From positions 62,001-126,000 of the forward strand of contig JBMNKZ010000011.1 in NCBI GenBank assembly GCA_050952465.1: a DNA stretch of 64,000 nucleotides, in the 5' to 3' direction. Positions 42,232-49,800 of this stretch are shown in pieces. The position numbers were made by a program, and so were the translations under genes. Each line of letters opens with the position of its first letter. Positions within the stretch are counted from its first letter, which is position 1. Below the pieces are notes generated by a model. The model was given only the letters and a program-made list of their open reading frames with translations. It was not told the origin of the DNA and did not search any database. Source of the stretch: DUPU01 sp050952465. Its GTDB lineage: Bacteria > Bacillota > Dehalobacteriia > Dehalobacteriales > Dehalobacteriaceae.

Positions 42232-42776
42232 TTCGAGCCATTGGGTTAGTTGAATTTAATAGTATTGCCAAAGGGATTGAAGGGGCAGATGCTATGCTCA
42301 AAACCGGGCAGGTGGAAGTCATTGTCAGCCGCCCAATTTGCCCGGGTAAGTACATGACCCTGGTTTGGGGTGATGTAGCAGCAGTGGAAAGCGCGGTTAA
42401 AGCAGGCATTGTAAAAGGCGGGGTTAATGTGGTAGATGATTTTATTCTACCCAATGCGCATCCCCAGGTGATTCCGGCCTGCTCAGCAGGTAATGCGGTC
42501 TCCCGGATTCAGGCTTTAGGTATCATTGAGACATTTTCCGTGGCTGCTATGATTGTAGCGGCAGATGCCGCCGTAAAGGCAGGAGAGGTTGATCTGATTG
42601 AAATCCGTTTAGGTATGGGACTGGGGGGGAAGAGTTTTACTACTCTAACCGGTGATGTTGCTGCCGTAAAATCAGCGGTGGAGGCAGGCTCGAAAACTGC
42701 TGCGGATAAGGGACTTCTGGTGCAGCAGGTGGTAATCCCTTCACCCCATAAAGGAATAATTCCCAGCATTTTGTAA
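42228..42776 (+). CDS. PduT-like tandem-BMC shell protein with Fe-S pore motif
   Basis: 182 residues with two BMC domains. It starts 'MIRAIGLVEFNSIAKGIEGA' behind CGGAGG, and 'VSRPICPGKYMTLVWGD' carries the cysteine that in PduT coordinates a [4Fe-4S] cluster in the trimer's central pore. The second domain has 'ALGIIETFSVAAMIVAADAA' and 'GLLVQQVVIPSPH'. It follows the PduS homologue with a start/stop overlap (after correcting the shift). The pair is proposed to carry electrons through the shell. The frame is open upstream into the pduS region, which I consider a consequence of the frameshifts. Confidence 0.92.
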   Translation: MIRAIGLVEFNSIAKGIEGADAMLKTGQVEVIVSRPICPGKYMTLVWGDVAAVESAVKAGIVKGGVNVVDDFILPNAHPQVIPACSAGNAVSRIQALGIIETFSVAAMIVAADAAVKAGEVDLIEIRLGMGLGGKSFTTLTGDVAAVKSAVEAGSKTAADKGLLVQQVVIPSPHKGIIPSIL

Positions 42777-42828
42777 ACTCGTAGGGGGTGGTCTCCGGGC
42801 TACCCCGATAAAAGAAGGAGGTGAAAAA

Positions 42829-43506
42829 GTGAAGACTTTAATTTCAGTAAATGAAATTAAAAACTTCGCAAGTTCAGGGAAAAGGGTTTGCTATCTTGAA
42901 CCGGGCACAATTGTTACACCTGCAGCCAGAGATGCTGCCCATGAATTTGGCATTATCTTAAATGCAGGTCCTGCTCCCAAGGAAATAGATGGGTGCTTCG
43001 AAAGGGTAAACGTTGATAAAAATATAAGCACATCCCAAGGAGGATCTGTCAGTCCTGAGATGATCACCAAAATTGTAATGGAGGTAATGGCCAGGCTTCC
43101 CCAGTTCTCGCATCCGGAATTGGTGAAAGAGGTGGATCCGGAGACCGGTTTTGCTTTGGTAAAAGGGAATTCGGTGGTCTGTGAAAGGTTCAATACGGGA
43201 AACCCCAAAGATAAAGTAGGTATTAAAGAAATTTTGACCATTAAGGAAAGCCCGAATATGGCTACCGGTTTTATGACCTTGGATCATACTTCTTTTGAGT
43301 TTCACTTAAAGTATGATGAAATTGATTATGTAGTTGACGGTACTTTAGAGTTTATTGTAAATGGCAAGAAATTTACCGGTCAACCCGGAGATGTCTTCTT
43401 TATTCCCATGGATACCAAAGTTACCTTCTCTACCCCAGATAAATGCAAATTCTTTTTTGTGACCTATCCCGCCAACTGGGCGGAGTTAGTAGATTACCGG
43501 AAATAA
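42829..43506 (+). CDS. eutQ: EutQ, cupin-domain protein
   Basis: 225 residues. An N-terminal EutQ-specific part ('CYLEPGTIVTPAARDAAHEF') is followed by a linker with an amphipathic helix (SPEMITKIVMEVMARLPQ), then a C-terminal cupin barrel ('EIDYVVDGTLEFIVNGKKF', 'GDVFFIPMDTKVTF'). EutQ has been linked to acetate kinase activity and to microcompartment assembly. The start is GTG behind AGGAGGTG. The helix resembles encapsulation peptides of cargo proteins. Confidence 0.93.
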   Translation: MKTLISVNEIKNFASSGKRVCYLEPGTIVTPAARDAAHEFGIILNAGPAPKEIDGCFERVNVDKNISTSQGGSVSPEMITKIVMEVMARLPQFSHPELVKEVDPETGFALVKGNSVVCERFNTGNPKDKVGIKEILTIKESPNMATGFMTLDHTSFEFHLKYDEIDYVVDGTLEFIVNGKKFTGQPGDVFFIPMDTKVTFSTPDKCKFFFVTYPANWAELVDYRK

Positions 43507-43552
43507 CAAACTTAAGAAAATTAATGACAAAGGTTAAGGAGGAATTTTAATT

Positions 43553-43849
43553 ATGACTAGCGCACTAGGCATGATCGAAACTAAAGGGTTGGTAGGTTCC
43601 ATCGAAGCAGCAGATGCTATGGTAAAAGCTGCTAATGTATATTTAATCGGAAAAGTTCATGTTGGCGGCGGACTGGTAACTGTAATGGTTAGAGGAGATG
43701 TAGGTGCAGTTAAAGCTGCTACCGATGCCGGTGCCGCGGCTGCTCAAAGAGTAGGAGAATTGATTTCTGTACACGTGATCCCACGTCCTCATAGTGATGT
43801 AGAAATGATTCTTCCCGATGACTACAAGAAGTTTGCCAAGGCTGAGTAA
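43553..43849 (+). CDS. eutM: Microcompartment hexamer shell protein EutM (copy 2)
   Basis: 98 residues, differing from copy 1 at only two positions (N3S and V95A). About 46 of 98 codons differ silently, so the duplication is old, or the copies came by exchange, and protein sequence has been under strong purifying selection. AAGGAGG precedes ATG 43553. The gene opens the enzyme-side end of the operon (EutK-like, EutE, PduL follow). Confidence 0.97.
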   Translation: MTSALGMIETKGLVGSIEAADAMVKAANVYLIGKVHVGGGLVTVMVRGDVGAVKAATDAGAAAAQRVGELISVHVIPRPHSDVEMILPDDYKKFAKAE

Positions 43850-43873
43850 GATAGCCGAAAAGGGGTTGAGCAG

Positions 43874-44365
43874 ATGAAGAGCCAAGCGCTGGGGATGATC
43901 GAAACTAAAGGGTTGGTTTCTGCCATTGAGGCGGGGGACGCCGGTGTCAAGGCCGCTAATGTGAAACTTTTAGGTTACGAAATCGTAAAAGGCGGTTTGG
44001 TCATGGTTGCTTTTACCGGCGAGGTTGCTGCCGTAAAGGCCAGTGTGGAAGCCGGAAGTGCTGCCGCCGCCAGGGTGGGTCAGGTTATTAGCGAGCATGT
44101 GATCCCCAGGCCGGAAGCTGATATCAGGATGGTTTTTAAAGGTAACACTTCTGAACCGGAAAACGATCCTCCTCAACCGGATCCGGAAGGTGATCCGCCT
44201 AGCTCGGAAACTTCTCTTTCAGATTTAACATCCATGACAGTGAGGGAACTAAGGAAACTGGCTCGAAAGATGCCGGGTATTAGCATCCATGGTAGAGAAA
44301 TATCCCGGGCTAATAAAGATCAGTTAATCGGAGAAATTCTTCGGGTGCGCGGTAGGAAGGGTTAA
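43874..44365 (+). CDS. EutK/PduK-like BMC protein with C-terminal Rho-N/SAP-like domain
   Basis: 163 residues. Residues 1-92 form a BMC domain similar to EutM ('ALGMIETKGLVSAIEAGDAG'). A proline- and acid-rich linker (about 93-113, 'SEPENDPPQPDPEGDPPSSE') leads to a C-terminal helical domain (about 117-163, 'LTSMTVRELRKLARKM', 'RANKDQLIGEILRV') similar to the Rho N-terminal/SAP-like fold, a nucleic-acid-binding unit. Enterobacterial EutK instead carries a helix-turn-helix. The domain might bind nucleic acid or mediate contacts; the function is unknown. Confidence 0.85.
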   Translation: MKSQALGMIETKGLVSAIEAGDAGVKAANVKLLGYEIVKGGLVMVAFTGEVAAVKASVEAGSAAAARVGQVISEHVIPRPEADIRMVFKGNTSEPENDPPQPDPEGDPPSSETSLSDLTSMTVRELRKLARKMPGISIHGREISRANKDQLIGEILRVRGRKG

Positions 44366-44380
44366 GAAAGGAGAGGGGAA

Positions 44381-45826
44381 ATGGCACTGGATTATGATCT
44401 TAGTTCCATTCAAGAAGCCAGGGATTTAGCCAGAAAGGCTAAAGAAGCTCAGCGGATTTTTGCAGGTTACAATCAAAAAGAGATCGATCGGATCGTAGCT
44501 GCTATGAGTGATGCCGCTGAAGCTAACGCCGAATGGTTAGCCAGGATGGCAGTAGATGAGACTAAATTTGGTATTTTTCAAGACAAGGTAAAGAAGAATA
44601 TCTTTGCTGCCAAAAATGTTTATGAATTTATTAAAGATATGAAAACTATTGGGATACTTAGGGAAGATCCTCAGCATCTGGTGATTGAAGCCGGATTTCC
44701 CATGGGTGTGGTGATGGGGATAATTCCATCTACCAATCCCACATCTACGACCATTTATAAAGCGTTGGTGTCATTAAAGGCAGGAAACGGAATTGTGTTT
44801 GCTCCCCATCCTAATGCCTGCCGCTGCATTAACGCAACCGTTCAGGTCATGTATGAAGCTGCCGTAAAAGCAGGTGCTGCGGAAGGAATTATGGGCTGCC
44901 TGTCTAAGGTAACGATGGCGGCGACAAATGAGTTAATGAAGCATGATGATATTTCGGTGATTTTAGCTACTGGCGGGCCGGGACTGGTAAAGGCAGCTTA
45001 TAGTGCTGGTAAGCCGGCTTATGGTGTGGGGGCAGGGAATGCTCCGGCCTTTATTGAGCGAAGTGCCAATATTAAAAAAGCTGTTTCCGATATCATTACC
45101 GGAAAAACCTTTGATAATGGGGTGATTTGTGCCTCAGAAAACTCGGTTCTGGTTGACGAACCCATTAAAGAAAAGGTAGATGCTGAATTTAAAGCTCAAG
45201 GAGCATATTTCTTATCCAAAGAGGAAGTGGAAAAGGTCAGCCGGGTGGTGATGACTCCTAAGGGCGGAATGAATGCGGCCTTGGTAGGAAAAGGACCTAA
45301 GGTGATTGCCGATAAAGCCGGTATCACTATTCCTGAGGGGACGCGGATTCTTATTGCTCCCTTGGAGGGTTTCGGGCCGGGTTTCCCCTTATCATATGAG
45401 AAATTAACCACTGTACTGGCCTATTATGTAGTTAAGGATTGGGAAGAGGCATGCCACCTAGCCATTGAGCTTTTAAACCTAATGGGAGCAGGGCATACTT
45501 TCTCTATTCATTCTCAGGATGAGAAAATTATCCGGGAATTTATCAGAAAACCGGTCTCCAGAATTCTGGTGAATACTCCTTCTTCCTTGGGAGGCATTGG
45601 CTATACTACGGGTCTGGCACCTTCTTTAACCTTGGGCTGCGGTACCATTGCCGGGAGTAGTACTTCAGATAACGTCACTCCTATGCATTTGATTAATATA
45701 AAAAGGCTGGCCTATGAAACCAGCTCTATGCCAGGTGAACTGCGGGATAAATGTCTGATGGGGAATGTGTCGGCTGAGGAGATCGCAGAAGTTGTGAAAA
45801 AGGTTTTAGCGGAACTAAAGCGGTAA
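44381..45826 (+). CDS. eutE: CoA-acylating acetaldehyde dehydrogenase EutE
   Basis: Oxidises acetaldehyde to acetyl-CoA with NAD+ inside the compartment. 481 residues of the aldehyde dehydrogenase superfamily; the catalytic cysteine is C250 in 'FDNGVICASENSVL', and 'MGIIPSTNPTSTTIYKALVS' belongs to the CoA-acylating family. The C-terminal tail SAEEIAEVVKKVLAELKR is an amphipathic helix of the encapsulation-peptide type; in many EutE proteins this helix is at the N-terminus. Starts behind AGGAGAGG. Confidence 0.96.
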   Translation: MALDYDLSSIQEARDLARKAKEAQRIFAGYNQKEIDRIVAAMSDAAEANAEWLARMAVDETKFGIFQDKVKKNIFAAKNVYEFIKDMKTIGILREDPQHLVIEAGFPMGVVMGIIPSTNPTSTTIYKALVSLKAGNGIVFAPHPNACRCINATVQVMYEAAVKAGAAEGIMGCLSKVTMAATNELMKHDDISVILATGGPGLVKAAYSAGKPAYGVGAGNAPAFIERSANIKKAVSDIITGKTFDNGVICASENSVLVDEPIKEKVDAEFKAQGAYFLSKEEVEKVSRVVMTPKGGMNAALVGKGPKVIADKAGITIPEGTRILIAPLEGFGPGFPLSYEKLTTVLAYYVVKDWEEACHLAIELLNLMGAGHTFSIHSQDEKIIREFIRKPVSRILVNTPSSLGGIGYTTGLAPSLTLGCGTIAGSSTSDNVTPMHLINIKRLAYETSSMPGELRDKCLMGNVSAEEIAEVVKKVLAELKR

Positions 45827-45846
45827 AACACCTGAGGGAAAGGTAG

Positions 45847-46512
45847 GTGAGCCCGTTGGATAAAACACAATTGGAAGGTATTGTGCGAGAGGTATTGGCT
45901 GAACTATTAGAGCCTAAATGTGCTGGTACGTCTGACGTTAAGGAAGAAAAAAAAATACCCGTGGGAATTTCTAACCGCCATGTTCATCTCTCCAGGCATG
46001 ACTTAGAAATCCTTTTTGGGCGGAACGCCAGGCTTACGAAATTTAAAGATCTCTCCCAACCTGGACAATTTGCCTGTCAAGAAAAGGTAACACTGGTCGG
46101 ACCCAAAGGAGTAATTGAAAAAGTGCGTATTCTCGGTCCCACCAGAAATAAAACTCAGGTAGAGATTTCTGTTTCTGACTGTTTTAAATTAGGTGTGAGG
46201 GCACCAATTAGAGATTCCGGAGATTTAGCCGGAACGGCCGGGATTACCCTGGTGGGCCCCGCGGGCTCGGTGACTATAAAGGAAGGCGGGATTATTGCAG
46301 CCCGACATATTCACATGCATCCTAAAGATGCGGATCATTTCGGGGTAAAAGACGGAGATCGAGTAAATGTGGAATGTCTAGGCCCCCGGGGTGTAATATT
46401 TTGCGAAGTATTGATCCGCGTGAGTGAGAACTACAAGCTGGAAATGCACGTGGACATGGATGAAGCCAACGCCGCTTCCTTAAGAAATGGAGATTTTGTG
46501 AAGATAGTATAA
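45847..46512 (+). CDS. pduL: Phosphate propanoyl/acetyltransferase PduL (EutD role)
   Basis: Converts acetyl-CoA and phosphate to acetyl-phosphate and CoA, so CoA is recycled in the lumen. 221 residues; the two PduL beta-barrel halves have the metal-site motifs 'SNRHVHLSRHDLEILFG' and 'ARHIHMHPKDADHFGVKDGD'. N-terminal DKTQLEGIVREVLAELLEP is a typical PduL encapsulation helix. The start may be GTG 45847 or TTG 45856; the AGGTAGGTGA site fits the latter. Replaces the Pta-type EutD of enterobacteria. A terminator follows the operon. Confidence 0.95.
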   Translation: MSPLDKTQLEGIVREVLAELLEPKCAGTSDVKEEKKIPVGISNRHVHLSRHDLEILFGRNARLTKFKDLSQPGQFACQEKVTLVGPKGVIEKVRILGPTRNKTQVEISVSDCFKLGVRAPIRDSGDLAGTAGITLVGPAGSVTIKEGGIIAARHIHMHPKDADHFGVKDGDRVNVECLGPRGVIFCEVLIRVSENYKLEMHVDMDEANAASLRNGDFVKIV

Positions 46513-46548
46513 CTGCGCTAGCTGGAATGTTGCATTATTCCCGCCGCC

Positions 46549-46576
46549 ACCTCCTTCTCAGAGGGAGGTTTTTTTG
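46549..46576 (+). terminator. Terminator of the eut operon
   Basis: ACCTCC (46549-46554) pairs with GGAGGT (46564-46569), extended by TC/GA pairs, and is followed by seven T. It lies 37 nt after the pduL stop. Confidence 0.75.
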
Positions 46577-46616
46577 TCCCCCTCCTCGCGGGGGATGTCC
46601 CGAAGTGACAGGGGGG
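46576..46616. repeat. GC-rich palindromic intergenic repeat
   Basis: GTCCCCCTCCTCGCGGGGG followed by ATGTCCCGAAGTGACAGG and a G-run forms two nested inverted repeats (CCCC with GGGG; TGTCCC with GACAGG). It resembles short dispersed hairpin elements seen in Clostridia. The remaining stretch to 46800 holds no gene; it has two similar words, TTAATACAAG and TTAGTACAAG. Confidence 0.45.
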
Positions 46617-46803
46617 ATTAGGCAGGATTATTCCGAGCGCTGTGGAATATAATTAATACAAGCGGAGTGTAGTTAGTACAAGTAAATGTAAGGGCAAATA
46701 ATTGGATAAAGGCTTTATTTATATTAACAAGACGGGAACATTTTACTTTTGCTTTGAGTCTAACTGAGCGAAATGAAGACTTTAATTGATTGGGGAGAGA
46801 GAT

Positions 46804-49800
46804 TTGAAAAAAAGAATACCTTTCTTCGCTTTAGTCGTTGGCCTGATATTAATCATGACCGGATTTTTAGTATTTAATCATGATCGGCAGCCATTGGATT
46901 TAACCAGTGCTTTAGCAGCGGAAATCAAAATTGAACCTACCCAGTATGACAGTGCTGGGGTAGATTGCCTGTCCCAGTTCGTAGTGAAATCATCAACCCA
47001 TATTGATTCAAGAGTTTTGGCTCAGAATATTTCTATAGAACCGGAGATTAAGTTTTCGGTGGAAGAAGAAAAAAATAATGAGATTTTACTTATTCCGGAG
47101 GAACCGTTGGAAACAAATAAGCTATATCGCTTTACCTTGGGTTTAACCGGATCCGATCCTTTGAAATGGGCATTTCAAACAAAGGGCGAGTTTAAAATAA
47201 ATGGCACTTTGCCCAGAGATAGAGCGACAGGAGTGCCTACTAACACGGGAATTGAAATAACCTTCAGCCATGAGGGCTTTGGTGATTTAGAAAAGTACTT
47301 TGAAATTTCTCCTAAAGCTGAGGGGCATTTTGAAATACATAAGAAAACAGTGGTCTTTGTCCCAGATCATTTAGAACCGGGCACGGTTTATACGATAAAA
47401 GCAAAAAAGGGATTAAAGTTAGCTGATAGTGATCTAGCTTTGGCGGAAGATTATGTTTTTCAGTTTGAAACCCAGGATCCGGCCCAGCATAATCAAACTA
47501 AAGATTACTTTGAATTTTTTACAAATACCATGGAATTTGCCGAGGCCACAGCTCCTGTAATTCCTTTAGGATTTTACCGAATAAACACAGAGGAATCTCC
47601 AGAGGTTAAAGTTACCCTTTATCAGTATCAAGATGCAGATGACTATATTGAAAGCATTGAGAAAAGAGAAAAAGTTCCCTACTGGGCATATTACAGCCGG
47701 AGAGAATATAAAGCGGAGACAAATGATCTAAGAGAAATTCAGTCCTTTACTGTTAACCTAAAACGCTATAACGGGGAATATTTCTTGGAGTTTCCGGAGA
47801 CCCTGAAAGCCGGATATTATCTCAGTCAGGTTACCTTAGGAAGCATTACCCGGCAGATATGGCTTGAGGTCACGGACTTAGCGGTTTATACCACGGTGGG
47901 AGAAAATAAAACCTTAGTCTGGGTTAATAATTTGGCAGACGGAAAACCCGTAACTAATGCTACCGTTACTCTTTTGGGAAGTGAACAAAGAGTTTTGACA
48001 AATGCTCAGGGCTTAGCGGAAATTTCCACTCCCCCATTAGAAGATGATGGATTATACGTTACTGTGCATTTTGAGGATCAAGAAGCAGTGGCCCCGGTTA
48101 AGCCCGATTGGCTGCGCTTTGTCAATGAGGAAAAGGGGGCAAACGGTCTTGCAGCTAGGGATTATTGGAAATACCTATATTTAGACCGAGAACTCTACAA
48201 ACCTAATGATACTGTGCATTTTTGGGGGTTAGTGAAAGGACGGCAAAAAGATATTGAGGACTCTCAAAAGCTCACAGTTGCTCTCACCAAGTGGCAATCC
48301 GGTCGGGACGAGAATGTGGTTTTGGAAGAAAATGAGGTAGACTTAGCTAATAATGTTTTTACAGGGGAAATAAAACTTCCTGATGTGATCCCAGGTTATT
48401 ATTATTTGACGGTAAAGTTGGATGGTTTGAATTTAATTCAGCATGGTTTTGAAGTTGGGACTTTTACAAAACCGGCTTACCGCATAGATGTGGAACCGGA
48501 GAAAAAGGCTATATTCGCAGGTGAAACAGTTAAATTTAATATTGCCGCATCTTGTTTCGAAGGGACTCCGGTACCTAATGTTCCTTTAAGATACAATTTA
48601 GAAAGTTCAGGTGAACTAGTCACTGATGAGAAAGGTCAGGCTGTTTTTTCCTATACTCCGGAATATCGGTCAGAACAATATGTGACACAAGATTACCATT
48701 ATCTTTACCTTAATGCCAACTTCCCGGAAAGCGGGGAAATAAGTACCGGTTCTTCTATAATAGTCTTAAATAATGATATAGATATTAATGCAGAAGGAAA
48801 GATAACCGGACAATTCGGAAAAATCAATATTGAGGTGGATAAATTATCTGTAAATAAGGTTAACCGGGGTGAGATGGATCCCTGGGAAGAAAATGCTTTT
48901 GTCTCGGGGAAAGGGGCAGGTTTGACTGTGACGGTATCTCTTTTCCGGCAGGAGTGGGATAAAATTGAAGACGGGGAGTACTATGACTTTATTAACAAAA
49001 CTGTGGTAAAAAAATACCGTTATCAGGAGCGGAGGGTACCTCTTGGAGAAACCAAGGTGGTAACCGATCGGGACGGTAAGGCTGAGTATAGCTTTCCTGT
49101 GGGAGATAAAAAGTCTTACTGGGTGCAGCTAACGGCACTGGACGGTAAAAATAATCAGTCCAAAACTGAGATTTATCTCTCCGGAGGAGGTTATCCGGAA
49201 TACAATGCTTATTCCTGGTATTATTTAGAGGATGAAAAGGCACAGGGATGGGGTAAGTATCAAGAGGGAGACGAGGTTTTATTAACTTTAAAGAATAATG
49301 AGAACAAAGTGGCGGATCGGAAAGATGGCTTCCTGTTCTATAATGCGCAGGCAGGGATCAGGGATTGTTGGATTCAGGATTCAGGCACTTACCGGGCGGA
49401 ATTCAAAGAAAAAGATGTACCTAATTACTGGGTTAAGGGAGTTTACTTTGACGGCCGGGTTTATCATGAGACCAATGAGTATATAGTGGCGTTGGATGAG
49501 CAACAAAAAGAACTGGACATTAAAATAATGACGGATAAAAAAGAATATCGGCCCCGTGATCAGGTTAATGTTAACCTGGAGGTTAAAGACAAAATGGGTC
49601 GGCCTGTGGCGGCCACAGTTAATTTAAATCTAGTGGATGAGGCCTTATTTATGCTTAGTCCTCAGCATGTGAACACTTTAGCATCCATATACGGAGACTT
49701 TTTGCCCAGTGGAGTTTGGGTGACGGCCAGTACCCATCAGGATCTGCCGAATTATTTTGGAGGAGGAGCGGAGAAAGGCGGAGAAGGTGGTTCCGGCAGA

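Noticed and set aside
42072..42776. Apparent in-frame fusion of the PduS C-terminal domain with the PduT-like shell protein
   Set aside because: A perfect ribosome site (CGGAGGTGGAGAACA) precedes ATG 42228, and removing one extra base near 42205 ends pduS in a TGA that overlaps this ATG. The fusion is a by-product of the frameshift patch.
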